Assembly (NCBI GenBank): GCA_949361645.1 | Contig: OX442423.1 | Coordinates: forward strand, 282,463 to 346,462 | Source of the DNA: Spongilla lacustris | Lineage: Eukaryota > Porifera > Demospongiae > Spongillida > Spongillidae | Direction of reading: 5' to 3' | DNA: 64,000 bases | Part shown: positions 10,641 through 20,400 of the stretch, one piece after another | Position numbering within the stretch: the first letter of the stretch is position 1 | Layout: every line of letters begins with the position of its first letter | Translations under genes and position numbers: made by a program | The notes under the pieces: model-generated | What the model saw: only the letters and a program-made list of their open reading frames with translations | The model's database searches: none | What the model was told of the DNA's origin: nothing

Positions 10641-12455
10641 TCACTCAACATCCACTCTGCACGAGTTGCTCTTCTCGTGCATGTGGTCATACAAAAACTT
10701 TGTGTACAGCTGGAACTTCCCCCCTCCTGCAAACACAGCACATGTAGAGAGAGCAACAATGGTGGCCTGTACCCTTGCAATGAGTGCAGGGTCTGCAGTG
10801 CGGGCAATGGTTTCAAATGTTCTCTCCCACTCAGTGAAGGTCATCCTATATCCCACCACTCTGTGAAAGAAGGCTAACAGCAAAGGCTGTATCATCGACA
10901 CATTCAATGTTGAGCTTCCAAATTGTCCCATGTCGATTGCTATAAATGTTTTGTCTATGTCTGATCTTATTCTAAGTTCAGCCGTTGTATTAACCACGTT
11001 GTCAAGGAATCCCTCAAGCTGTTCAATAGGGTGCAGTTTCAAATATTTCTCTACCCTTACCATCACAGCTATGTATTCAGTACCATGTAGAAATTGACGC
11101 ACATATTTTAGAGCCAAATTAGTGATTTTGTCACTTGGGTATACCGTTAATGGTGTTAGTGACAACGACATCCTGCCACACTCCTCGTCCACAGGTATTC
11201 TGAATGGTTCAGTGGATACACCCCTCCACTGATGAAAAACAACTGAGACATTCCTTGGACTGAAGGGTCCAAATATGAGAGAGTTAAACTCAGCTAATGT
11301 CAGCTTGTCTCCAAATGAGAAGTTTATACACACCCTTTTAACTATCGTAAATAATTTGAAAATGGGGTCATCGTTCTCAAGTTTCCAGTTGCAACCGAAG
11401 ATGATTCGTTCACTCTTTGTGAGGTTCCGTGGAGCCTCTTCAGAAGCCTTCCACCAATAAATTATCTCAACAGTGATCAAATCTCTTCGTGAGTACACAA
11501 TGAAGGAGGACCAGGGCACCAGGGGGACAGAGAAATTCTTAAAGGTCACATTGTTCCACACATTTAGGTCAAAGAGGTCACCAAACTGTGGTAATTTTGA
11601 CTGGGGATAAGAAGAATGAAGTTTTGGCCATCCTTTGTGATAGAAAGGTTGGACTACAGACAAATCTGCCCTCAGCTTCCCTGCCCAACACTGCAGAGAC
11701 ATGATGCTCACCAGACTTGATGACTGCTGCTCCCAGTAGTCAAGGGCAATGGCAAACACTCTGGAGTGGTGCTGCACAAGATTAACCTTCTTGTGGTATA
11801 AAGGAGAGTTAAGAACTACAGAAGGAATGACCATAGCAGTAGGTTTAGAGGTGGCCATAGTAGGTGTAATGGAGGAGGAGGAGGTGGAGGTGGCCATAGT
11901 AGGTCTAATGGAGGAGGTGATGATGTTACTATAGCGCCCAGGTGTGACATTAACTGATCTGGCCATACCTTCAACAGTATTGGTAGTGACCTCAAGGTCC
12001 ATTGAAGGTTTTGCATTTCCATTTAAGCTAACTGAATGTCTAATAGTAGTTATGGGAGAGGTAGTAGTTATGGGGGAGGTAGTAGGTAGGTGTTCCCCTG
12101 GCTGTGTTCTAGCTGCTGTGTTGTAATATCTAGAAGCCTTGCTGACATCATGGGGAGGAGCCTTGCTGATGTCATGGGGAGGAGCCTTGCTGATGTCATG
12201 GGGAGGAGCCTTGCTGACATCATGGGGAGGAGCCTTGCTGATGTCATGGGGAGAAGCAAGAACCTCAACACTGGTGAAGGAATACCTTCGTACTTGAGGA
12301 GGGGGATACACCCATATGTGGGGATGGGAATACCCCTGTATTTTAGTTTGAGGAAGATAAGCCATGTAGTAGTAGGACCAGCCCACCATCAGAACTGAAG
12401 CCAGCACCAAGAGGAGCAGTGCAATCTTCAGCCTGGCCGCCACCTGGGTATACAT
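10641..12455 (-). CDS. Type II membrane protein with O-fucosyltransferase-like domain, intronless
   Basis: A single exon of 604 aa from the ATG at 12455. A short cytoplasmic start is followed by a hydrophobic anchor (IALLLLVLASVLMVGW, about residues 10-25), a long Pro/Ser/Thr-rich stem and a C-terminal domain of about 370 aa, the layout of a Golgi glycosyltransferase. VFHQWRG, YIAVMVRVEKYL and KTFIAIDMGQFGSSTL resemble the O-FucT/GT65-type blocks, in which HxR and a F(I/V)ATD-like motif bind GDP-fucose. The usual HxR histidine is Met here (MVR), so activity is doubtful. The stem has five in-frame copies of an 8-aa SKAPPHDI/V unit. The frame stays open up to 12596, but that extension overlaps MITE-like sequence, so I prefer 12455. 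A 5' non-coding exon is possible. The family call is tentative. Confidence 0.6.
   Translation of the reverse strand: MYTQVAARLKIALLLLVLASVLMVGWSYYYMAYLPQTKIQGYSHPHIWVYPPPQVRRYSFTSVEVLASPHDISKAPPHDVSKAPPHDISKAPPHDISKAPPHDVSKASRYYNTAARTQPGEHLPTTSPITTTSPITTIRHSVSLNGNAKPSMDLEVTTNTVEGMARSVNVTPGRYSNIITSSIRPTMATSTSSSSITPTMATSKPTAMVIPSVVLNSPLYHKKVNLVQHHSRVFAIALDYWEQQSSSLVSIMSLQCWAGKLRADLSVVQPFYHKGWPKLHSSYPQSKLPQFGDLFDLNVWNNVTFKNFSVPLVPWSSFIVYSRRDLITVEIIYWWKASEEAPRNLTKSERIIFGCNWKLENDDPIFKLFTIVKRVCINFSFGDKLTLAEFNSLIFGPFSPRNVSVVFHQWRGVSTEPFRIPVDEECGRMSLSLTPLTVYPSDKITNLALKYVRQFLHGTEYIAVMVRVEKYLKLHPIEQLEGFLDNVVNTTAELRIRSDIDKTFIAIDMGQFGSSTLNVSMIQPLLLAFFHRVVGYRMTFTEWERTFETIARTADPALIARVQATIVALSTCAVFAGGGKFQLYTKFLYDHMHEKSNSCRVDVE
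12138..12260 (-). repeat. 24-bp coding minisatellite in the stem of the fucosyltransferase-like protein
   Basis: Five copies of a 24-bp unit (GATGTCATGGGGAGGAGCCT plus TGCT on the plus strand), each encoding the 8-residue period DISKAPPH or DVSKAPPH on the minus strand. The period is a multiple of three, so copy changes would alter stem length without a frameshift. Confidence 0.93.
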
Positions 12456-12514
12456 GCATGCACAGTAGGTTAGTACTTGTGTAATCAATAACCACCTCCA
12501 CAATCGAACGTTGC

Positions 12515-12641
12515 GTAATTTAGGTCTGGGTACGAGACCATCTGCAGCTGTCATAGCCTTGGGCCTAAATATACATCGCGCGCTCCCTGTATACACAAGG
12601 TGTTAGTCTCGTACCCAGACGTACAAAACGTCTGGGTACGA
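12515..12641. mobile_element. MITE-like remnants with GTCTGGGTACGAGAC ends
   Basis: GTCTGGGTACGAGAC next to GCGTAATT at about 12513-12538, and a perfect 14-bp inverted repeat TCGTACCCAGACGT / ACGTCTGGGTACGA at 12609-12641. The same CTCGTNCCCAG and AAATTACGC pieces form the compact element at 30725-30795, and CTGGGGACGAGAC occurs at about 13331, so this is a dispersed family. Confidence 0.6.
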
Positions 12642-12884
12642 AATAAACAAGGTGCAGAGGGGGTGGAACTCTCTGTATATAGTTAGATTCATAGAAATGC
12701 ATTTTCGTATCCCGAACGAAGATACAACTGTCAGGATTTGATAACTAGGAATTTTGTATTGCTGTATGAATGCATATTAATAATGAACTTTGAGTTGGAT
12801 CTTACTTACAATACATATAGTATGTGCGAAAGTTTGGAAAATCCGCCTACATGTATGCTCAACTTTCCATGCATGTAGCTAAAG

Positions 12885-13000
12885 CAATGATACAGGCCTA
12901 TACGCACATACAGCAATGATACAGGCCTATACGCGCATACAGCAATGATACAGGCCTATACGCGCATACAGCAATGATACAGGCCTATACGCGCATTCGG
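12885..13000. repeat. 29-bp tandem repeat
   Basis: Four copies of a unit beginning AGCAATGATACAGGCCTATA and ending CGCGCATAC, in the intergene between the fucosyltransferase-like gene and the GPCR. Confidence 0.93.
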
Positions 13001-13644
13001 AGTCATGCACCTGACCTTGCTCACCTTCACACATAAACGATACATTTCTATTTGACGCGCACCATACAATACTATGGGGTTTTTTAAACATAGATTACAT
13101 CACCACGATATAGTTGTTATCGTACGGATGTTCACGTGATCGTGAGCGGTGCTAAAAATATAGCCTCGCCCCACAAACATAAGTGGGCAGTGGCCACTGC
13201 ACGGAGGCTCAGAAAGCAGCTACGCGGCCTGGTAGGGCAACCGAGACCTGCTTATTATGCAATAATACTCACCCCGGCCCCGAAGTAACAAATCGTCGAT
13301 CATTACATGTTATATCCATGGGCATCGGTCTGGGGACGAGACTAGATGCAATGTTGTACATACGTACATGTATGATGCGGAGGCGCTTTCAGTTGCCGGC
13401 ATGTAATTGCGCAACTAGACTGAGCGCGCAGCCTTCTCGCCTAGAAATGATAGCACATCTGGAAGCAACCACAACCAAGCGAAGACGGCATCCGGATGTA
13501 GCCATAGGATTAGCGATATGAACTAATTACGCTCAAAGCTAGCTTGAGCCTTGCTACCACATTCCTACGAGAAGGATCTATTAATTATGGTCACGTGCCC
13601 TACTATCAACAAGTGGCATTATCACATACATGTAAGGGCTATTG

Positions 13645-13680
13645 TCAGTAGCGGATCCAGGGGGGGGGCACAACGGGCCC

Positions 13681-13715
<35 letters not shown>

Positions 13716-13735
13716 AGGGTCCCGCCCCTACGTAT
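13645..13735 (+). repeat. GCGGATCCAGGGGG interspersed repeat with G/C homopolymers
   Basis: AGTAGCGGATCCAGG followed by G9, CACAACGGGCCCGTG and a C-run of about 32. The same leading motif (AGTGGCGGATCCAGG) starts the minus-strand copy that ends at about 14455. Assembly across the homopolymers is unreliable. Confidence 0.55.
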
Positions 13736-14224
13736 ACACGTACATGTACGAATATGTGTACGCGAACATATGCAAACACAGCGCAAAGATATAGCTACGG
13801 CAGAAATGGCCTATACGTACGCCTACCGTACGTACATAATGATACATGGGTCAGGGCCAAGTATGAATATGATTGCATCTGGCGCTTTTATCACGTGCCA
13901 TAATAGCATTCGGCTGTACAATAGAAGTAAAGGCAAAAGGTATGTTACATTAGCCGGCCGTTTAGCGTATGGTATTCAATTTTCCCTCTAGAGAGCATAT
14001 CGAAAAGTACCAAAAACCGAGCATAAGCCCATATATTTACGTGGAGGTAAATAACGCCCACGCGTCATGTGACCATATGATAAAGGTAGTACCGGTACTG
14101 ATTTCACTGAATAAACGGTGAGTTCAGTACATGTGCTATCAACGGCGATGTATCGGCGCATTGAACATATAGCGGCTGAGCTCTTGATCTGTCGCTCCCC
14201 AGCCTCAATCTGTAATTACATTTT

Positions 14225-14455
14225 TTACGTACTTTTGGGGGGGTTTTCTTAGCAAAAAGCGTTGGCTTCTGGGGCTCCGCCCCAGACCCCGGTGGGGGAG
14301 CTTACAGCGCTCCCCCACACCCCCTAGCTGGGCGGGAGGGGTGCCCCCCTCCCGCACCCTCCCCGGGGCGGACCCGCCTACTACTTCGCCCCACCCATTG
14401 CCACACCCTCGCCCGTGCCCCCCCCCCTCCCAATTCCTGGATCCGCCACTGATTG
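14225..14455 (-). repeat. Interspersed repeat, copy 1
   Basis: On the minus strand it starts AGTGGCGGATCCAGGAATTG and ends in GGGTCTGGGGCGGAGCCCCA then GAAGCCAACGC. The terminal block recurs at 15600-15770 in the same orientation. It looks like a SINE-like or non-autonomous element; the class is unknown. Confidence 0.6.
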
Positions 14456-15599
14456 TCACATATGTGGGCTATTATCACGCATATATGTGGGCTATTATCA
14501 CGCATATATGTGGGCATGTGTGGGTTATTATCACATATGTGGGCTATTATCACATGTAGCCCAAGATGCTTGTTCCGCCAAAACGCGAAGGTCGGGTTGC
14601 TCCCAACTAGCGCTAGGCCGCCATAATCCGATGAAATTTTGTGATCATAGCGATGGTGACGGCAGGCCCATAGCCAGGGGGGGATGCAATAGCACCCCCC
14701 CCCCCCCCCCCCCCCCCCCCCCACACACACACACTGGATGCAAGGTCCGCTTGGCAGGCTATGAAAATTATTCACTTGAGTGTTGATGGCAGTGCAGTGC
14801 AATCTACACATATTAATGAGAACTGCCAGCTGTCTAGACGCATGTATATTGTGCACGTGTGCATGGGTACGATCTAAATGTAGGATCGGAAAGATGGCTA
14901 CAAGGCATCGTGTATCATATTCGGCGTAAACAGCTCCCTATCTAGTACCCCATCCCAATAGCAAGAACTCCGGTCCGGCATTCCCTCCTGCCAAGGGCAT
15001 ATTTATATACTATATATCACAGCCCAATGTCCATGATAGCAGGACATACATGTAAATGGATGTACAACAATAACTCTATTCTGTTCTTGAAGATGGGTGC
15101 AATGAGTTAAGTAGGAGGAATATGATATGGTACATGCATAAGCTAATTATAGGAAGTACTACAACTCCTCAAATTTCAGCAACACTACACAAACTGTTAC
15201 CAGTACATCCCTCAGGTCTTATGCTATGTGTGCAAATTTTTGATGTGGGAGAAACTAACGCAAGTAGTTATCAGCAATTGACAGTTTGTGGAGCAAATCA
15301 AATACATGTAACAGTACTTGACACGCAAACTTTATTTGATACATGTAAATTGCACAATATTATACATAATTATATCCTCATTATACACATCTGGCACCCA
15401 AAGAAGTAAAGAGTGCTCCATACAAAAAGATGCCTGTTACAGTTGCATGTCGTCTGCTTTGTTTTCAAATGTGAACAAATTATTACACTAGTGGAATCTA
15501 AACCTCTGTGCTCACAGGAAATGTTTTTTCATATGCATGGAACTGAATAATATAAAGATAATCCACCGGCAATGTTTTTGTAGTTTACTGATGCATCAA

Positions 15600-15770
15600 A
15601 GAAGTATTGGCTCCTGGGGCTCTACCCCAGACCCTTGGGGAAACGCTGCCACCGAGCTCCCACACCTTTCCCGAGGCTTTCTCATGTAATTTATACAAAC
15701 CCTGCATCTGGCAGTGTGGGCCCTACCATACATACATGTATTATCCTGGCTACACCACTGGTTGAGTCCA
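15600..15770 (-). repeat. Interspersed repeat, copy 2 (diverged)
   Basis: On the minus strand it begins AGTGGTGTAGCCAGGATAA, contains GGTGTGGGAGCTC and ends GGGTCTGGGGTAGAGCCCCA then GGAGCCAATAC, parallel to the copy at 14225-14455 but shorter. Confidence 0.55.
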
Positions 15771-15800
15771 CTTATAACATGCATACGGGCCTGTAATATA

Positions 15801-15845
15801 TGTAGTTTCCTTGATGTACGTCTGTCTTACATCAAGGAAACTACA
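15801..15845. repeat. Perfect 18-bp inverted repeat (hairpin)
   Basis: TGTAGTTTCCTTGATGTA (15801-15818) and its exact reverse complement (15828-15845) are separated by 9 bases, about 115 bp upstream of the GPCR start. It could be a small MITE relic or an RNA hairpin in the 5' leader. Confidence 0.8.
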
Positions 15846-15961
15846 TGTAATCGATCTACATGGTAGACCCGCCCTGATTCAACTGTGAATCGCTATTTCC
15901 CAATCCCGATGAGGATCCTGGATTCTATCAAATTCATACTGATTTCTTCTGTGATGATCAC

Positions 15962-17029
15962 GTGTACCATGCACCACCACGCAAAAAGATGGATAGCAAC
16001 AGCACTTGCAGCAACGTTACAGCGATCGACAGCTCCAATAGTATCATCCTGGGATCAGTGTCCTGCATTGCGCTGGTCTCATGCCTAGCTGCCGTTACCT
16101 CCATGTTATGCCTCAGGCTGTACAGACAGCTGTTGTATCGTTTGGCTGCCTATCAAGTGTTCGGATCAATGCTACACTCTCTTTTAAGTGCGCTCCAACT
16201 AATCTTTTTGGATTACAACGAGGCTATGCATTCTGCGTGTGTGGTTATCGGATATCTGGTCCAAGTATCGCAATCTATAAAGCTGTTATTTTCAATATGG
16301 ATCACCTTCCATCTTTTTTGCTTTGCTGTCTTATACAAAAACATGAAGAAGCTGGAACCTATGTATGTCTTAACTTCCGTATTGATTCCGGTTATGTTTT
16401 CTTTTATTCCTTTAATAACTAACTCTTATGGGTTAGTCGCAATCGGAGATCAAGATTGGTGTTGGATACAGAGCAAGAGATGCGGCGCGGGGAGTCCTTA
16501 TCAATCTGGCTTTATTGAGCAAATCGCAGTGTGGTACGGCCCCCTTCTGGTTGCACTAATCCTCGAGTCCTCGGCCATGTTGATCATTCTGGCCACCGTA
16601 TACTACAGGGCACACAAGAAAATGGATGACAGCACAGTATTCGGTCGTGAAGTGAACAAGAAAGCATTCAATCAGCTACTCCCACTGGTCGCATATCCCA
16701 TTGCATTTCTCATTTTTGTCATACCACCGTTAGTTAGTCGCGTGTATATTTTTAGCGTCAACGATTCTGCCGTAAATCCCCATCTAACTACCCTCATTGC
16801 CATCTGCATACCTTTATGGAATCTCTCTACAGCTGCCACGCTATTTATCCACATTGCTGTGGCAGAATTTTATTCCAGGAGGCCAACATATAGATCTCCA
16901 GTGGGAGGTGGTACCAGCTACAATGCCATTCAGAAGAATGAACTGACCTCCAAGGAAAAGGAAAAGTCTGACACATATGTGAACAGCAACACTAGCTTTA
17001 TCATGGTGGCTGACAGTATTGCAGATTGA
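15962..17029 (+). CDS. Seven-transmembrane G-protein-coupled receptor, intronless (cAMP-receptor/GPR157-like)
   Basis: A single 355-aa exon with seven hydrophobic segments: SIILGSVSCIALVSCLAAVT, a second near residues 62-84, a third near 93-118 (ACVVIGYLVQVSQSIK), then MYVLTSVLIPVMFSFIPL, IAVWYGPLLVALILES, LVAYPIAFLIFVIPPLV and LIAICIPLWNLSTAATLFIH. The WCWI motif in extracellular loop 2 and the KKAFNQLLPLVAYP junction resemble the cAMP-receptor-like/GPR157 group. The N-terminus has NST and NVT glycosylation sites. The tail is short, with Ser/Thr and charged residues. The second ATG (15989, MDSNSTCSNV) is an equally good start. Ligand unknown. Confidence 0.8.
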   Translation: MYHAPPRKKMDSNSTCSNVTAIDSSNSIILGSVSCIALVSCLAAVTSMLCLRLYRQLLYRLAAYQVFGSMLHSLLSALQLIFLDYNEAMHSACVVIGYLVQVSQSIKLLFSIWITFHLFCFAVLYKNMKKLEPMYVLTSVLIPVMFSFIPLITNSYGLVAIGDQDWCWIQSKRCGAGSPYQSGFIEQIAVWYGPLLVALILESSAMLIILATVYYRAHKKMDDSTVFGREVNKKAFNQLLPLVAYPIAFLIFVIPPLVSRVYIFSVNDSAVNPHLTTLIAICIPLWNLSTAATLFIHIAVAEFYSRRPTYRSPVGGGTSYNAIQKNELTSKEKEKSDTYVNSNTSFIMVADSIAD

Positions 17030-17078
17030 TGACATAGCACACAGGAACTTGAGGAACATTCGCAAACAAACATTGAGA

Positions 17079-17090
17079 TTTATTAATAAA
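17079..17090. terminator. Palindromic polyadenylation signal TTTATTAATAAA
   Basis: A perfect 12-bp palindrome that gives AATAAA on both strands. It lies 50 bases beyond the GPCR stop (+) and about 320 bases beyond the stop of the convergent receptor gene (-), so it could serve both. Confidence 0.6.
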
Positions 17091-17405
17091 TATTTTCTAA
17101 TATGTGTAGTATGTGATTGGTTGCAGTGATACCTTCCACACCACTATGCTGCCGTACATGAATTCAGTGCATTAACTCTTTAATCATAACTCTGCAACAG
17201 CACATGGCAAATACCATATCAAGTATTGCCAGGTTCAAATTGTCAGTGTTTGAAAATAGTGACACTGTTTTCAAACCTTACGCATACAAGTAACATTATT
17301 ATTAAAAATTTGATACAAACAACCACAAGCAATTCAACATCAATGCTCAACCAAAATGTAAGTGCAATAATAACACACACCACAGTATGTGGGGAGGACA
17401 GTTCC

Positions 17406-20400
17406 TCACATTGCAGTTGAAGCAATAAGAGCGTCTGTATCTTTATCAGATGGAGGCGAGGCTGCATCTTTATCAGATGGAGGGGAGGCTGCATCTTCGC
17501 AGGACGATGTGTTAGAACTGCTGACATTGATGGCACAGCTGGTGTCAATAGGTGGACTGTCACCTTCTGAAAAGACCAGCAGCTTTGTGCCTATGAAATT
17601 TGAACACCATCACCATAAAAAAGCCCCTATACAACTAAAAAGCCCCTACTGTGCACATGCAGTTAGATTGGATAAGAGATTTGTGAACGCTTGCCTTTAC
17701 GTCGACGTCTTTTGACAATCACCATGGTGATGGTAATGATACTGATGATAGCCGCAGCAAGAAATGCTCCAACCACTCCCATTGAGACAGAAACTGTTAG
17801 ACAGGCAAAAAGGCAATAAATAGATAGTGTAGCTTAATGCAAGCATCATACACCAACCTGCAACTGTTGCTTCATTGGACAAACCAGCACCATCAGAATC
17901 TTAATCCATGCAATGGAATGGATGGCAATTAAAAGTAGCAAGCTTTTGCTACATTATTGTATAAATAACAATCTACAGTAATTTGATGGTATATCTTTAC
18001 ATGCAGTCATATTTTGTTACATGTAAGTAGTATTGATGTGCAAGTGTGTGTGTGCATGCTGTGTGTGTGCATGTGTGCATGTGTGCATGTGTGCATGTGT
18101 GCATGTGTATTGGATAGTGCTACTTTAGAGAAACCAAGATTACTACTCTGGTAAAGCCTCCTGAGTGTCTCTTACATATAATCTGTACAGTGGCTCTGCT
18201 GCGCACCAAACGAACTGAAATATCTGTTGACACTGGAGAGAGACCAATATCAAAGGTCTTGCTGACCTTCCCCTTTGAATCATCGTACAGGACTGTGATG
18301 TTGACACATTCTGTGTCACCAGTTGAGCACCCTCGGTTGAAGGTAACATTCTGCCGTGTCAGCAGAGAGTAGTCTACACCTTCTGTGAAGGATGGAAGGT
18401 AGATGTGTGTAGCCTGATTCATGGAGTCACTAACCATAAGCTGATCCATTAAAGTTCTGCAGTACAAGGATCAGCTCCACCCCCAGCTGTCCTGTATAGA
18501 TCTTCCCACACAGTTGCAGTACTGTGGCTTCAGCAGCTATGACATAGTTAGTGTTGTCAAAACCTATTTCCATAACTGCAAGAGAATATCAGATCAACCA
18601 ATTAATAAATGTGCACTATTGTATGAGACGTTTCCAGGCACACAACTGATGATCAGTATGTTCAGACAGCATATTATCTTTTGCAAGTACAGACTAATTG
18701 ACTTTACCATTAACTGGAATCATGCAGTGCAGAATAGAGAGGTGTTAACGTCATGTGCATACTGTGGGCGTGGCATCCACCATGGGCGGGGCATCTTTAC
18801 ATTCACTTACAGTCACTGTCCTCAATTCGTACTACAGCCCTGTCCACCACACCAGAGGTGTCTAATAGGAGCACACCAAATGACCGAGTCCCTGTGGTGA
18901 TGTTGTCCCTTTTAATTTCAATCATAATGCACAGTGAGACATTCTCTTTATGGCCGGTGGAGAGTAGCAATGGATAGTATTTGAGGGGAGTGTATTCAAG
19001 GCCGGCTGATTAATAAGAACCAATAATATTAATATTAAAAATGACAGCATATTAACCTGATGTAATCATGTCCACAGTGGAGATGTACACTTGTGTGGGC
19101 CTCTCCACATGCCCTGCAGTCACCACTACACACACCTGCACATGACCAAGCTCTTCAGAAGTGGAGTACTCAGATTTTGTAAACAACACAGTCAAACCTG
19201 CAACAGTGATAGAAATACACCATTGCAAGTATTTGTGATGCAATGTATGTGATGTAATAAGTGTGATGTAATGTATATGATGTAATGTGTGTGATATAAT
19301 GCATATGATGTAATCTATGTGATGTAATGCATATGATGTATGATCATAATATTATTATTTTTAAACTTTAAACACAATCCAAGTTATTATACACTCACTG
19401 TCTTGATCAGTGACCACAACTGTTGCAATAAAGGGAGGATCCAAAATGACACTTGAATCACTAGTTTCCAAATACACTAGAAACTCCTTTCTGTGAACGG
19501 TAACGCCATCATTTGACAGGGTGATGTTGGTACATGCTGTGTCATTATCCCTCTGGCCTCTTTGGAATGTTAGCTGATAGTTTTGCAGAGAATAACCAGC
19601 TCCAAGCACATCTGTCAAGGGCACTGTCCCTAACATAGATATGAGCGTGGTTATGCAAAATAGGTACAATTAAAGAAGCATACATTCTTACCATTGCCTG
19701 TATCATTTATTGTTAGATTGATATGGACAATTTTTCCAAGCAAACCTTCCACCAGCTGTGCACATATCTGTGCATACCCAGTAGCCATGGTGGTGTAGTA
19801 TGTTGCATCCATGAGAGACACTCTGCAATCTGAGGAAGTAGAGAATTGTTTTTTAAAAAATAATCATACCTGTACATAAATGCAGGCATTCTATAAGAAT
19901 AAACTTGGACATACAGTCGTTGTTAATGATCACAATAGTGGCCCTGAATGGCTCCTTTAGTCGCACTGATGAGCTGTCTGAGGATAGAACAACATACAAC
20001 TCCTCATCCCCCTCCACTATGTTGTCATCAATAATTGTGATGTTTACACAGAGAGTATCATTTTCGATCATTCCTTGACTGAAATTGAAGTAATAGTTTT
20101 GAAGAGGGATGTAATCCACATTATCTATAAAAGGAGAAAAGATAAAACTGTTCATGCATTCTATACTGATAATCCTGCATAACTTGTATCATATGTTACT
20201 GATGGTGTGTATATGTTAACGTTACATACCTGTGTGCATGCTCCTCCCCCTCCTCCCTCCCTCTGCCCCATCCTTCTTTTCCCTCCTCCCCACCCTCATT
20301 TCCCCTCCTCCTTTCCCTCCTCCCCATTCTCCTTCCTCCTCCTCCCCCTCCTCCTCACCAGTTGCAGTGCCCGGCACAGTGGATAGGATTACGTGCACAG

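Larger units (their letters stand above)
13001..15600. other. Intergenic, repeat-rich, no gene
   Basis: No ORF here has recognisable domains. The stretch contains a poly-G/poly-C palindromic patch at 13661-13714, repeated ATATGTGGGCTATTATCACGC units at about 14457-14555, a poly-C run at 14694-14722 and several short interspersed repeats listed separately. Confidence 0.6.

Noticed and set aside
12456..12596. N-terminal extension of the fucosyltransferase-like protein to the ATG at 12596
   Set aside because: The extension overlaps MITE-like GTCTGGGTACGAGAC sequence and would place 50 unusual residues before the membrane anchor.
18190..18372. Plus-strand ORFs antisense to the receptor exons (also 11275-11460, 21209-21763)
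   Set aside because: Shadows of minus-strand coding exons with verified phase and domain content.
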